From positions 1-45,898 of the forward strand of contig JANMLV010000092.1 in NCBI GenBank assembly GCA_031372705.1: a stretch of DNA of 45,898 nucleotides. The letters run 5' to 3'. This DNA is from UBA7236 sp031372705 (lineage in GTDB: Bacteria; Bacteroidota; Bacteroidia; Chitinophagales; BACL12). This document shows, piece after piece, positions 31,972 through 40,518 of the stretch. The notes beneath the pieces were generated by a model. That model was not told the DNA's origin. It saw nothing but the letters and a program-made list of their open reading frames with translations, and did no database searches. A program made the translations under genes and the position numbers. How positions within the stretch are numbered: position 1 is the first letter of the stretch; each line of letters starts with the position of its first letter.

Positions 31972-34110
31972 TTATAAGTAAGCTGCTATTATTAAACTTA
32001 CTATACTCATGAGTTTAATTAAAATATTCATACTTGGTCCCGAAGTATCCTTAAACGGATCGCCAACAGTATCACCTGTTACAGAAGCTTTGTGCGCGTC
32101 TGAACCTTTGTAATGAGTAGTTCCATCTATTTCTACACCTTGTTCAAACGATTTTTTTGCGTTGTCCCAAGCACCACCTGCATTACTTTGGAAAATGGCA
32201 AGTAATACACCACTAACAGTAACGCCGGCCAATAAACCGCCTAAAATTTCAGCAGAACTCGTATCAGGAAAAACACCTTTTAAGCCAAAACCGAATAATA
32301 CAGGTGTAAGTAAAGCAATAGCACCCGGCATAATCATCTGACGTATTGCGGCTTGAGTAGAAATAGCTACACATTTATCATATTCCGGTTTTCCTGTTCC
32401 TTCAAGAATACCCGGAATTTCACGGAATTGTCGGCGCACTTCCTCAACCATACTTTTAGCTGCTTTTCCAACTGCCTTAATAGCCATAGAACTGAATAAA
32501 AATGGTATCATTCCACCAATAAACATGCCCGCTAAAACAGGAGCTTTTGAAATATCTATACTAGTTAATCCTGCTGTTCCCATAAATGCTGCAAACAATG
32601 CTAATGAAGTAAGCGCTGCTGAAGCTATTGCGAATCCTTTACCGGTGGCTGCGGTTGTATTTCCAACTGCATCTAAAATATCTGTTCGCTCGCGCACTTC
32701 TTTGGGTAAAGCACTCATTTCTGCTATTCCACCTGCATTATCTGCAATTGGCCCGAATGCATCTATCGCTAGCTGCATAGCCGTTGTTGCCATCATGCCT
32801 GCCGCTGCAATTGCAACACCATAAATTCCGGCAAATGCATAAGACATAACAATACCAATTGCCAAAACAATAATTGGCAACATGGTTGATTGCATACCTA
32901 TATAAATTCCACCAATAATATTAGTTGCATGTCCTGTGCTGCTCTGTTCTATAATTGCAGTTACAGGTCGTTTACCCATACTGGTATAATATTCAGTGAA
33001 ATAACTGATAAGCGCTCCAACTACCAATCCTGTTAAAATTGCAGCATAAACACCATTTAAAGTAATAATGGTTTCTAATGCTTCGCCATCTTTTCCTATA
33101 GATTGCATTATCATTTCTGATGGTAAAATCCACAGCGCTAAAAAGTATGAACCTACTGCTGTTATTGCAATTGAGAGCCAGTTACCTAAATTTAAAGCAC
33201 CTTGAACACTTCCTCCTTCTTTAATTCTTACAAACCAAGTTCCAATAATACTTGCTAATAAACCAAAGCCTGCAACCATCATTGGAAAAACGATTGGTGC
33301 TAATCCGCCCATATCATCTTCCGAATATACTTGACGACCTAATACCATAGTAGCTAATACCGTTGCAACATAACTGCCAAATAAATCGGCTCCCATGCCT
33401 GCAACATCGCCTACGTTATCACCTACGTTATCTGCAATGGTTGCAGGATTGCGCGGATCATCTTCAGGAATGCCTGCTTCAACTTTACCCACTAAATCGG
33501 CACCAACATCTGCTGCCTTTGTATAAATACCGCCACCAACACGGGCAAATAAGGCTATACTTTCTGCGCCCAAAGAGAAACCTGTTATAACTTCTAACAA
33601 GACTTCCATTTGCGGACCTTGCACGTTTCCATCGGTAATAAAAACACTATAAAACACAATAAATAATGAACCTAATCCAAATACGGCCAATCCTGCAACA
33701 CCTAGTCCCATAACACTTCCACCGGCAAACGACACATTTAATGCTTTACTTAAACTCGTTCTGGCAGCTTCGGTAGTGCGCACATTTGCTCTGGTTGCGA
33801 TTTTCATACCGATATAACCTGCTAAGCCCGAAAAAACAGAACCTATAATAAATGCAATTGCAACATAAGGGTGCGAACGATCTGACGTAGATGCCATCCA
33901 TGCTAATAAACCTGCAGTTATTACTACGTAAATTAATAATACACGGTATTCAGCTTTCAAAAATGCCATGGCTCCATCGGCAATGTTTTTTGCTATGCCT
34001 TTCATTTTATCATTACCTGCAGGTTGTTTATTTACCCACAAGGCAATAAATATCATGTACGCTAACCCAACTAAGCCTAGTGCGGGTATTAAATAAAGTA
34101 TTGTTGTCAT
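31972..34110 (-). CDS. hppA: Membrane-bound ion-pumping pyrophosphatase
   Basis: 712-residue integral membrane enzyme that couples PPi hydrolysis to pumping of H+ or Na+. About 16 helices are expected. PPi/metal motifs are DVGADLVGKVEAGIPEDDP and NPATIADNVGDNVGDVAGM (near residues 196-240) and, near the C-terminus, GGAWDNAKKSFEQG with HKASVTGDTVGDPFKDTSGP. The segment GNTTAATGKGF (near residue 480) has Ala where K+-independent enzymes carry Lys, so K+-dependence is likely; both H+ and Na+ pumps occur in that group and I cannot tell them apart. It is monocistronic with an exact -7 box and a strong terminator. Confidence 0.95.
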   Translation of the reverse strand: MTTILYLIPALGLVGLAYMIFIALWVNKQPAGNDKMKGIAKNIADGAMAFLKAEYRVLLIYVVITAGLLAWMASTSDRSHPYVAIAFIIGSVFSGLAGYIGMKIATRANVRTTEAARTSLSKALNVSFAGGSVMGLGVAGLAVFGLGSLFIVFYSVFITDGNVQGPQMEVLLEVITGFSLGAESIALFARVGGGIYTKAADVGADLVGKVEAGIPEDDPRNPATIADNVGDNVGDVAGMGADLFGSYVATVLATMVLGRQVYSEDDMGGLAPIVFPMMVAGFGLLASIIGTWFVRIKEGGSVQGALNLGNWLSIAITAVGSYFLALWILPSEMIMQSIGKDGEALETIITLNGVYAAILTGLVVGALISYFTEYYTSMGKRPVTAIIEQSSTGHATNIIGGIYIGMQSTMLPIIVLAIGIVMSYAFAGIYGVAIAAAGMMATTAMQLAIDAFGPIADNAGGIAEMSALPKEVRERTDILDAVGNTTAATGKGFAIASAALTSLALFAAFMGTAGLTSIDISKAPVLAGMFIGGMIPFLFSSMAIKAVGKAAKSMVEEVRRQFREIPGILEGTGKPEYDKCVAISTQAAIRQMIMPGAIALLTPVLFGFGLKGVFPDTSSAEILGGLLAGVTVSGVLLAIFQSNAGGAWDNAKKSFEQGVEIDGTTHYKGSDAHKASVTGDTVGDPFKDTSGPSMNILIKLMSIVSLIIAAYL

Positions 34111-34141
34111 AATTGGTAAAATGCTACTTAAAAAGAGGGTG

Positions 34142-34149
34142 CAAAGTTA
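34142..34149 (-). promoter_or_regulatory. hppA -7 box (TAACTTTG, minus strand)
   Basis: Exact TAnnTTTG on the minus strand, 31 bases from the hppA ATG. Confidence 0.65.
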
Positions 34150-34320
34150 GCCCTCCTATCTGTGAAAATGAAATATGATACTGATTTCTTTCATCAAATT
34201 CTTACTGACGTGCTCATATTATTGCATATAATGCACTGATTTACCTGTTTGTTCAACAATTAATTCATCAATTTGAATAAAAATCATTTGGTCAACAATC
34301 TTCAATTTAACAGTGTAAGA

Positions 34321-34350
34321 TTTTGTTCACAAATAAAAATTTGTATTTTG
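34321..34350 (+). promoter_or_regulatory. Probable promoter of the Na+ symporter operon
   Basis: TTTTG at 34321-34325 and TATTTTG at 34344-34350 with 18 bases between, one base short of the TAnnTTTG consensus. The ATG lies 26 bases downstream. Confidence 0.5.
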
Positions 34351-34376
34351 CGCTCCAATTCAAATAAAAACTAATT

Positions 34377-36023
34377 ATGGCACAACAAAAAGAAGCATGG
34401 GGCTCGCGGATTGGCCTAATCTTGGCAATGGCAGGTAATGCCGTCGGATTGGGTAACTTTTTGCGTTTTCCTGTACAAGCAATTCAAAATGGCGGTGGGG
34501 CATTTATTATCCCTTACATCGTTTGTTTCCTGCTTATGGGTATTCCACTTTTGTGGGTAGAATGGGCATCAGGTCGATTTGGAGGTATTAGAGGGCATCA
34601 CTCAACACCTTTTATTCTCGATTCAATGGACAAACGTAAATTTTGGAAATATATCGGTGTTTTCGGTATTTTCACGAATTTGGCAGTGGCCGCTTATTAT
34701 TGTTATTTAGAATCTTGGACACTTTCATGGGCTTGGCACACAGTAACAAGAACTTTTGCCGGACAAAGCCAAGATCAGGTGGCCGGTTTCTTTGGCGATT
34801 ATGTTGGACTTAACTCCGCTGAGCCTATTATTTTTTGGATTATTTGCTTGTTGCTCAATACTTGGATTTTATCAAAAGGTTTGAGTGGCGGAGTTGAAAA
34901 AGTTGCCAAAATCGGAATGCCATTGTTAATTGTATTTGGTATTTTTCTTGCAGTGATGGCGGTTTCATTAAAGGCTGGCGAGCATGGTGCAATTAACGGG
35001 GGTGAAGTTGGTTTAAATTTCTTGTGGACCCCTGATTTTTCTACAATCTGGAATCCAAAAGTCTGGTTGGCTGCGGCAGGGCAGATATTCTTTACTCTTT
35101 CGGTCGGCATGGGTTCAATTCAATGTTATGCATCATATGTTCGCAAAAAAGATGATATTGCCCTAAATGCAATGAGTGCGGGTTGGATGAACGAATTTGT
35201 TGAAGTTGTATTAGGTGCCGCTATTATTATACCGATTTCTGTTGGATACTTAGGTGTCGACAGAGTTATTGAAATGACTAAATCGGGTGGATTAGGATTA
35301 GGGTTTAAAACTTTGCCTTTCCTATTTGAACAATGGGGAACAGTTTTAGCAATAATTTGCGGTGTTTTTTGGTTTGGATTACTATTCTTCGCCGGAATTA
35401 CTTCGTCATTGGCAATGGGTACACCTTGGATGGGCTTCATGACCGATGAATTTGGTTGGTCGCGTCAAAAAGGTGCTTGGAGCTTTGGAGCAATAGTTTT
35501 AATTCTAGGTTTACCTACCGTGTTGTTTTTTAACCAGGGGGTTTTTGATGAATATGATTATTGGGCAGGAACAGTCTCCCTCGTTGTGTTTGCACTCGCC
35601 GAAATTATTTTATTCGCTTGGGTTTTCGGTATGAAACGAGGTATGAATGAAATAAATGCCGGCGGCGATATTAAAGTGCCTAATTATTTTGGCTTTATAA
35701 TTAAATGGGTAACACCTATTCTTTTACTCGGGGTGTTTTTAGGTGCATTAATTACACCTGTTGGAAACGATTGGCTCGGGGCCTTTCAAAATGGCTGGCA
35801 CCTTGATAACGGGTCAATTATTAAGCAAATAACCAACTCCGGTTTAAAAGAACAAATCGCCGCAGCACAAACAGCCGGTGACCAAACATTGGCAGACACG
35901 CTGATGGAAAAGAAATTATACATTAATGGATCTAGATTGCTATTACTGGCTGTGTTTGGCGGTGTAGCTTATTTAGTATTTATTGCATATCGTAAACGCA
36001 TAAAAGAAGGGAGGTTTGTATGA
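34377..36023 (+). CDS. NSS-family sodium-dependent symporter
   Basis: 548-residue transporter of the neurotransmitter:sodium symporter (SNF) family with about 12 helices. WGSRIGLILAMAGNAVGLGN (8-27) followed by FLRFP is the helix 1 Na+/substrate site hallmark. GGGAFIIPYIVCFLLMGIPL and EWASGRFGG follow. Helix 6 to 8 regions contain FFTLSVGMGSIQCYASYVRK and FFAGITSSLAMGTPW, the second Na+ site with its Ser/Thr pair. Amino acids are the usual substrates; a following small subunit-like gene suggests a MetP-type methionine/alanine importer. The stop codon overlaps the ATG of that small gene (ATGA), so the two are translationally coupled. The long C-terminal extension of about 50 residues before the last helix is unusual but unassigned. 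Confidence 0.92.
   Translation: MAQQKEAWGSRIGLILAMAGNAVGLGNFLRFPVQAIQNGGGAFIIPYIVCFLLMGIPLLWVEWASGRFGGIRGHHSTPFILDSMDKRKFWKYIGVFGIFTNLAVAAYYCYLESWTLSWAWHTVTRTFAGQSQDQVAGFFGDYVGLNSAEPIIFWIICLLLNTWILSKGLSGGVEKVAKIGMPLLIVFGIFLAVMAVSLKAGEHGAINGGEVGLNFLWTPDFSTIWNPKVWLAAAGQIFFTLSVGMGSIQCYASYVRKKDDIALNAMSAGWMNEFVEVVLGAAIIIPISVGYLGVDRVIEMTKSGGLGLGFKTLPFLFEQWGTVLAIICGVFWFGLLFFAGITSSLAMGTPWMGFMTDEFGWSRQKGAWSFGAIVLILGLPTVLFFNQGVFDEYDYWAGTVSLVVFALAEIILFAWVFGMKRGMNEINAGGDIKVPNYFGFIIKWVTPILLLGVFLGALITPVGNDWLGAFQNGWHLDNGSIIKQITNSGLKEQIAAAQTAGDQTLADTLMEKKLYINGSRLLLLAVFGGVAYLVFIAYRKRIKEGRFV
36007..36014 (+). promoter_or_regulatory. Shine-Dalgarno-like site (AAGGGAGG) for the small subunit gene
   Basis: A purine run five bases before the ATG at 36020, inside the end of the symporter gene. 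Strong Shine-Dalgarno sites are uncommon in Bacteroidota, which makes it stand out here and supports the small ORF as real. Confidence 0.55.
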
Positions 36024-36163
36024 GTAGTATAGCACTTTTTATGATGATTTCAACTGTATCTGTTGTAACAATTGTTACCGGATATTTTTTCTGGAAAGTA
36101 TTAAAAACGCCTCCAAGAGAGGAGCCTGATTCCTTTTCGGAAAATGATGAGGAAAAACGATGA
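36020..36163 (+). CDS. Small single-helix protein, MetS-like symporter subunit
   Basis: 47-residue protein. Residues 5-26 are one membrane helix (LFMMISTVSVVTIVTGYFFW), followed by a short basic patch and an acidic tail (EEPDSFSENDEEKR). Its ATG overlaps the symporter stop codon and an AAGGGAGG lies five bases upstream. This size, topology and position match the small subunits (MetS family) that pair with NSS transporters in other bacteria, where they are needed for full transport by MetP. It is too short for many gene finders. The identity is inferred from position and topology; direct similarity cannot be tested here. A terminator follows. Confidence 0.82.
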   Translation: MSSIALFMMISTVSVVTIVTGYFFWKVLKTPPREEPDSFSENDEEKR

Positions 36164-36186
36164 TTATTATCATCAACATTATTACA

Positions 36187-36217
36187 GGAGATAACCTATT
36201 GGTTATCTCCTTTTTTT
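36187..36217 (+). terminator. Terminator after the symporter operon
   Basis: Perfect stem GGAGATAACC against GGTTATCTCC with loop TATT, then seven T. It lies 23 bases beyond the stop of the small gene and 14 bases before the next ATG. Confidence 0.94.
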
Positions 36218-36230
36218 ATAATTTTATGTC

Positions 36231-37184
36231 ATGCTAAATGTGAAAAAGAAGTGGCGCGGATATTTTACTTTCTCAAAGAGAGAGCGAAATGTGGGTTTGG
36301 TATTAATGTGCATGGTTATTGTTGTTACCATTTTACCATCCTTCACAAGTTTATTAATTAAACCAATAAACAAAGTGGATGATGATTTATTAGCTCAACT
36401 CGAAATACCTGAAAAAAAACTGTTGTATGAAGCTGATTCCAATAATTATGAAAGCAAATATTCAAAAAACACTTGGAAATCAACTGAGAAAAAATTTGAA
36501 AAAAATAATTATCAAGACGCAAATAAAAATGCAATAACGTTATTTGAATTTAATCCGAATACCATCACCAAATCGCAATGGGAACAACTAGGTATTTCAC
36601 CATATGTTGCGCAACGATTGTCGAATTATACCGCAAATGGAGGCAAGTTTAAAACAAAAGAAGATTTGCTTAAAACCTATGGCTTTACAATTAATGATTT
36701 GGAGAGATTATCACCATATATTTTATTGGATACAACCGGCTTCGTTGCTGAATCATCTATAAATAAAGTTATTGCGTTGCCTGAAAATCCCCAAATTACT
36801 GATTTAAATGCTGCAACAAAAGAACAATTCGTAGCGCTTGGTTTTTCGCGAGATAATGCAGCCAGAATAATTAAATTCCGAGAAAATGCAGGCGGTATTT
36901 ATTCGCCTGAGCAATTAGAATCAGTGTATGGTATCGATATGGAGATTTTGGAAAGCCGTAAACCATTTTTAATTGCTGATGTAAATTCATTAAAAATCAT
37001 TAATATAAATACGGCAAACTATAATACACTTGCAAATCATATTTATATTTCTGACGAGCTTGCACAAGCAATAGTAGATTACAGAATCAATACCGGGAAA
37101 TTTTATTCGCTTACCGAATTGCGAAAAATAAAAGGCATGTACGCCTCAATATTTGAAAAATTGAAACCATATTTAATTTTATGA
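36231..37184 (+). CDS. Membrane-anchored helix-hairpin-helix protein (ComEA-like repeats)
   Basis: 317-residue protein. One membrane helix near residues 22-40 (VGLVLMCMVIVVTILPSFTS) anchors it, after a basic cytosolic stretch. A polar linker rich in Lys, Asn and Glu (50-100) follows. Then come at least three helix-hairpin-helix units: FEFNPNTITKSQWEQLGISP with YTANGGKFKTKEDLLKTYG, ITDLNAATKEQFVALGFSRD with GIYSPEQLESVYG, and ININTANYNTLANHIYISDE with YSLTELRKIKGM. These are ComEA/PsiF-like repeats known to bind DNA non-specifically in competence proteins. A DNA uptake role is possible but not shown; no other com genes are nearby. Its stop overlaps the apt start (ATGA). Confidence 0.85.
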   Translation: MLNVKKKWRGYFTFSKRERNVGLVLMCMVIVVTILPSFTSLLIKPINKVDDDLLAQLEIPEKKLLYEADSNNYESKYSKNTWKSTEKKFEKNNYQDANKNAITLFEFNPNTITKSQWEQLGISPYVAQRLSNYTANGGKFKTKEDLLKTYGFTINDLERLSPYILLDTTGFVAESSINKVIALPENPQITDLNAATKEQFVALGFSRDNAARIIKFRENAGGIYSPEQLESVYGIDMEILESRKPFLIADVNSLKIININTANYNTLANHIYISDELAQAIVDYRINTGKFYSLTELRKIKGMYASIFEKLKPYLIL

Positions 37185-37711
37185 ACATAGAACAAAAAAT
37201 AAAAAAGGCAATCAGAGATGTAGCCGATTTTCCGAAAGAAGGCATAGTATTTAAAGATATTACACCATTATTATCTGATCCGGTTTTATCTAACGATATA
37301 GCCGATGCATTAATGGACATTATTAAACCAATGCAAATTGATGCAATAGTTGCTATTGAAAGTCGTGGATTTTTGTATGGTTTCCTTTTGGCAAATAAAT
37401 TAAACATACCGTTTATTCCTGTACGCAAAAAAGGAAAGTTACCCGGCGATACCAGTGAGTATACTTATGATTTAGAATATGGCTCAGCTACTGTCGAAAT
37501 TCATTCAAAAGATATTAAGCCCGGATGGCGTGTATTGGTACATGACGATTTGTTAGCAACCGGCGGTACCGCATTAGCAGCTGCAGAATTAGTTAAAATG
37601 CAAGGAGCCCATGTTGCCGGATTTGCATTTGTAGTTGAGCTTTCATTTTTAAATGGTGTTAAAAAAATAAAACCTTATTGCGATAATATTGTTTCATTGG
37701 CTACGTATTGA
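37181..37711 (+). CDS. apt: Adenine phosphoribosyltransferase
   Basis: 176-residue purine-salvage enzyme making AMP from adenine and PRPP. The N-terminus IRDVADFPKEGIVFKDITPLL is the APRT hallmark. AIVAIESRGFLYGFLLA and FIPVRKKGKLPG (near residues 80-95) form the flexible loop. The PRPP-binding motif is VLVHDDLLATGGTALAAAEL (near residues 118-137), with the expected two Asp and TGGT. Length is normal. The ATG overlaps the stop codon of the helix-hairpin-helix gene, so the two are translated together although their functions look unrelated. The stop codon is directly followed by the -7 box of the next gene. Confidence 0.95.
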   Translation: MNIEQKIKKAIRDVADFPKEGIVFKDITPLLSDPVLSNDIADALMDIIKPMQIDAIVAIESRGFLYGFLLANKLNIPFIPVRKKGKLPGDTSEYTYDLEYGSATVEIHSKDIKPGWRVLVHDDLLATGGTALAAAELVKMQGAHVAGFAFVVELSFLNGVKKIKPYCDNIVSLATY

Positions 37712-37719
37712 TACTTTTG
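37712..37719 (+). promoter_or_regulatory. -7 box (TACTTTTG) for the acyl-CoA dehydrogenase gene
   Basis: Exact TAnnTTTG immediately after the apt stop codon. Starts at 37730, 37739 and 37748 lie 10, 19 and 28 bases beyond it. Confidence 0.6.
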
Positions 37720-37738
37720 CACTCGCTTAATGCAATAT

Positions 37739-38878
37739 ATGTCAACAATGAAATCAGAACAACTTACTATAATTTCAGAATCAGCTAGAGATTTTGCGGA
37801 AAAATTTATTCGACCTGATATGATGGTGTGGGACGAGTCACAACACTTCCCTATCGAATTATTTCACAAGGCAGGAGAACTCGGCTTAATGGGGGTTTTG
37901 GTTCCGGAAGAATACGGTGGTGCAGGATTAGGATATATTGAGTATGTAAATATTATTGTTGAAATATCTGCTGTTTGCAGCTCTATCGGTCTCTCAATTG
38001 CTGCACACAATTCTCTTTGCACAGGACATATTCTGGCTTTCGGTAACGAAGCACAGAAGTCAAAATATTTACCAAAACTGGCATCCGGTTCATGGATCGG
38101 AGCTTGGGGTTTAACCGAGCCAAATACAGGAAGTGATGCCGGAAACATGCAATGCACCGCAACGCTTGAAGGCGACGAATGGGTTTTAAATGGAACAAAA
38201 TGCTGGATAACGCACGGCAAATCAGGCGATGTAATGGTTGTTATTGCAAGAACGGGTGCACCAAGAACATCCGGTAATTGCACAGCTTTTATCGTTGAAA
38301 GAGGTACACCGGGATTTAGCGCCGGAAAAAAAGAGAATAAACTTGGCATGCGCGCCAGTGAAACAACAGAAGTAATTTTTGATAATTGCCGTATAAGCAA
38401 TTCGCAACGCTTAGGTGAGGTAGGCGATGGATTTAAACAAGCAATGAAGGTGCTCGATGGTGGTCGAATTTCTATTGCCGCCTTGAGCTTGGGCATTGCT
38501 AAAGGAGCTTTTAAAGCAGCCATTAAATACGCAAAAGAACGCAAGCAATTCGACCAGCCTATTGCTAATTTTCAAGGCATATCATTCAAATTAGCTGATA
38601 TGGCTACTAAAATTGAAGCAGCCGAATTGCTTACTATCAAGGCTGCCGATATGAAAAACCAAGGCAAAAAGGTTACTGAAATTTCAGCTATGGCTAAATA
38701 TTACGCATCCGAAATTTGCGTAAGCGTGGCCAACGATGCAGTGCAAGTTTTCGGGGGATATGGCTATACAAAAGATTTTCCGGTTGAGAAATTCTATCGC
38801 GATTCGAAACTTTGCACAATTGGCGAAGGCACCTCCGAAATCCAAAAATTGGTTATAGCACGCGAAATTCTTAGTTAA
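37739..38878 (+). CDS. Acyl-CoA dehydrogenase (short/medium-chain type)
   Basis: 379 residues from the ATG at 37739 (382 from the in-frame ATG at 37730). A flavoprotein introducing the alpha-beta double bond in acyl-CoA during fatty or branched amino-acid oxidation. FAD/substrate motifs are GAWGLTEPNTGSDAGNMQC and NGTKCWITHG; the family motif GGRISIAALSLGIAKGAF follows, and the catalytic base is Glu366 in IGEGTSEIQKLVIAREI (numbered from the 37730 ATG), the position used by butyryl-CoA dehydrogenase. I prefer the second ATG because it gives the usual 15 residues before ARDFA and leaves a short leader after the -7 box. No etf gene is adjacent. It is probably monocistronic. Confidence 0.92.
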   Translation: MSTMKSEQLTIISESARDFAEKFIRPDMMVWDESQHFPIELFHKAGELGLMGVLVPEEYGGAGLGYIEYVNIIVEISAVCSSIGLSIAAHNSLCTGHILAFGNEAQKSKYLPKLASGSWIGAWGLTEPNTGSDAGNMQCTATLEGDEWVLNGTKCWITHGKSGDVMVVIARTGAPRTSGNCTAFIVERGTPGFSAGKKENKLGMRASETTEVIFDNCRISNSQRLGEVGDGFKQAMKVLDGGRISIAALSLGIAKGAFKAAIKYAKERKQFDQPIANFQGISFKLADMATKIEAAELLTIKAADMKNQGKKVTEISAMAKYYASEICVSVANDAVQVFGGYGYTKDFPVEKFYRDSKLCTIGEGTSEIQKLVIAREILS

Positions 38879-38923
38879 TTTCAATTTTTTCAGTTCTAAT
38901 TAGGTATTTTAAATAACAAGGGC

Positions 38924-38931
38924 TATTTTTG
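38924..38931 (+). promoter_or_regulatory. rpsU -7 box (TATTTTTG)
   Basis: Exact TAnnTTTG, 20 bases before the rpsU ATG. The predicted leader is about 16 bases and contains no Shine-Dalgarno-like purine run. Confidence 0.68.
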
Positions 38932-38951
38932 CAGCCTCAAAATAATAATTA

Positions 38952-39149
38952 ATGTTAATCATCGACGCAAGAGAAGCAGAATCAATCGACAAGGCACTCA
39001 AAAACTACAAAAAGAAATTTGAGAAAGCCGGTATTGTTAAAGAATTACGCAGAAGACAAGCCTTTAGCAAACCATCTATTGATCGCCGCCAAGAAATTAT
39101 TAAAGCTCGTTACAAACAAACATTTGTAACTGAGGCGAATAAGGGTTGA
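38952..39149 (+). CDS. rpsU: 30S ribosomal protein bS21
   Basis: 65-residue basic ribosomal protein of the small subunit platform. EAESIDKALKNYKKKFEKAG and IVKELRRRQAFSKPSIDRRQ are the family motifs. In Bacteroidota, bS21 with bS18 and bS6 helps hide the anti-Shine-Dalgarno end of 16S rRNA, which fits the rarity of such sites in this window. In some Flavobacteriia, rpsU itself keeps a strong Shine-Dalgarno site for autoregulation; here the 20 bases before the ATG (CCTCAAAATAATAATTA) have none. It is followed by a Xer recombinase gene, the usual order. Confidence 0.95.
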   Translation: MLIIDAREAESIDKALKNYKKKFEKAGIVKELRRRQAFSKPSIDRRQEIIKARYKQTFVTEANKG

Positions 39150-39203
39150 TTACCACTTTTTGATAAGTGTAACAGCTTTTTTTCGTAACTTTCAAATTCT
39201 AAT

Positions 39204-40109
39204 ATGTATTTGGAAGGCTTTTACACATACCTTAAGTTCGAGAAGCGCTACAGCAGCAATACACTCGAAGCTTACAGCAATGACATACTACAATTTCAAT
39301 TGTTTCTGGAAGCAGAATATGGGTCAAATGACCCGGAATTACTTTCTGTAAATCATCGTCAGGTGCGTGCATGGATAGTAGCGCTTATGAACAACAGCGT
39401 TAAGCCAAAGAGTGTTAATCGGAAAATCTCTTCTTTAAAAACGTATTATCGCTATCTGCTAAAAAACGGTGCCATAACCAAGAATCCAATGGCAAAAGTT
39501 ATTGCTCCGAAAATCCCAAGAAACTTACCTTTATTTGTTGAAAAAACCGGAATGGAAGAGCTTTTCGAAGTGCTGGATGCAGCATATCCTGAAGACAATG
39601 AGCAACAAAAATTTGTAAAACTGCGCGACCGTGTAATTATCGAATTGCTTTATTCAACCGGTATGCGTCGAGCAGAATTATTAGGGTTGTCCGATAATTC
39701 TTTCGACCGAGCACAAATGCAAGTGAAAGTTTTAGGAAAAGGAAACAAAGAACGCTTAATTCCCGTATCAAAGCATATATTGGGCATGGCAGATAAATAC
39801 ATAGCAGAGCGGAAAAGGTTGTTTGGCGCAGGAACTACATTTATAGTTACAGAGGTTGGCAAACCGGCATACCCTAAAATGGTGTATAACATCGTACACA
39901 ACGTTTTACAAAACATTACTACAATTACCCGCAAAAGTCCACATGTGCTGCGACATACCTTTGCAACGCATTTGAGCAATAACGGAGCTGAACTCAACGC
40001 AATAAAAGAACTGCTTGGACATGCCAGTTTAGCTTCAACACAAATTTATACGCATAATACAATTGAAAAATTAAAGGAAATTCATAAGTTAGCGCATCCA
40101 AAAGGCTAA
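39204..40109 (+). CDS. Xer-type tyrosine recombinase
   Basis: 301-residue site-specific recombinase of the XerC/XerD group, which resolves chromosome dimers at dif. The N-terminal SAM-like DNA-binding domain spans residues 1-90 (SSNTLEAYSNDILQFQLFL). Catalytic residues are Arg155 in STGMRRAELLGL, Lys179 in VLGKGNKERLIP, His247 and Arg250 in HVLRHTFATHL, His273 in LLGHASLASTQ and the nucleophile Tyr282 in STQIYTHN, so the set is complete. Its place between rpsU and hpf is the standard Bacteroidota housekeeping position, not a mobile element. No integrase-associated att repeats are seen. Confidence 0.94.
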   Translation: MYLEGFYTYLKFEKRYSSNTLEAYSNDILQFQLFLEAEYGSNDPELLSVNHRQVRAWIVALMNNSVKPKSVNRKISSLKTYYRYLLKNGAITKNPMAKVIAPKIPRNLPLFVEKTGMEELFEVLDAAYPEDNEQQKFVKLRDRVIIELLYSTGMRRAELLGLSDNSFDRAQMQVKVLGKGNKERLIPVSKHILGMADKYIAERKRLFGAGTTFIVTEVGKPAYPKMVYNIVHNVLQNITTITRKSPHVLRHTFATHLSNNGAELNAIKELLGHASLASTQIYTHNTIEKLKEIHKLAHPKG

Positions 40110-40157
40110 CCAAGATTTATAACAGGTAAAACTATTTTTAACTCAAAAACGAAGACT

Positions 40158-40460
40158 ATGAACGTGAAGATTCATTCCATCCATTTTGATGCGGACCAGC
40201 AGTTGTTAGATTTTATAAACAAGAAAATTGGAAAGATTGATAAGGTGGAAACAACCATTACCGACATGCAGGTGTTTCTTAAGTTGGACGCTGCAGTAGG
40301 TGCAGTACATTCAAAAGTAGCAGAAATTAAAGCAAACTTACCCGGTAAAACAATATTTTCTAAGACCGAAGCACTCACCTTTGAAGATGCCGTGGAAGAC
40401 GCTGTGGCAAACACTTTGAGCCAGATTAAGAAGCACAAAGAAAAGCACCGAATTGGGTGA
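40158..40460 (+). CDS. hpf: Short ribosome hibernation factor (HPF/YfiA family)
   Basis: 100-residue protein that binds the decoding site of idle ribosomes. IHSIHFDADQQLLDFINKKI and DMQVFLKLDAAVGAVHSKVA form the beta-alpha-beta-beta-beta-alpha fold of the family; FEDAVEDAVANTLSQIKKHK is the C-terminal helix. The C-terminal dimerisation domain of long HPF is absent, so it is the short form, which needs a partner to form 100S dimers or acts like YfiA. Located between the Xer recombinase and the tRNA operon, as in many Bacteroidota. Confidence 0.92.
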   Translation: MNVKIHSIHFDADQQLLDFINKKIGKIDKVETTITDMQVFLKLDAAVGAVHSKVAEIKANLPGKTIFSKTEALTFEDAVEDAVANTLSQIKKHKEKHRIG

Positions 40461-40518
40461 TTTAGAAAAAATCATTCCATTTTTTTTAAAGTTTTACACA
40501 ACCAATTAAAATACTTCG

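Noticed and set aside
37864..38544. 226-codon minus-strand ORF
   Set aside because: Shadow of the acyl-CoA dehydrogenase gene, whose catalytic motifs are clear.
39204..40109. Tyrosine recombinase as a sign of an integrated element
   Set aside because: Position between rpsU and hpf and the full Xer catalytic set mark a housekeeping Xer; no att repeats or cargo genes.
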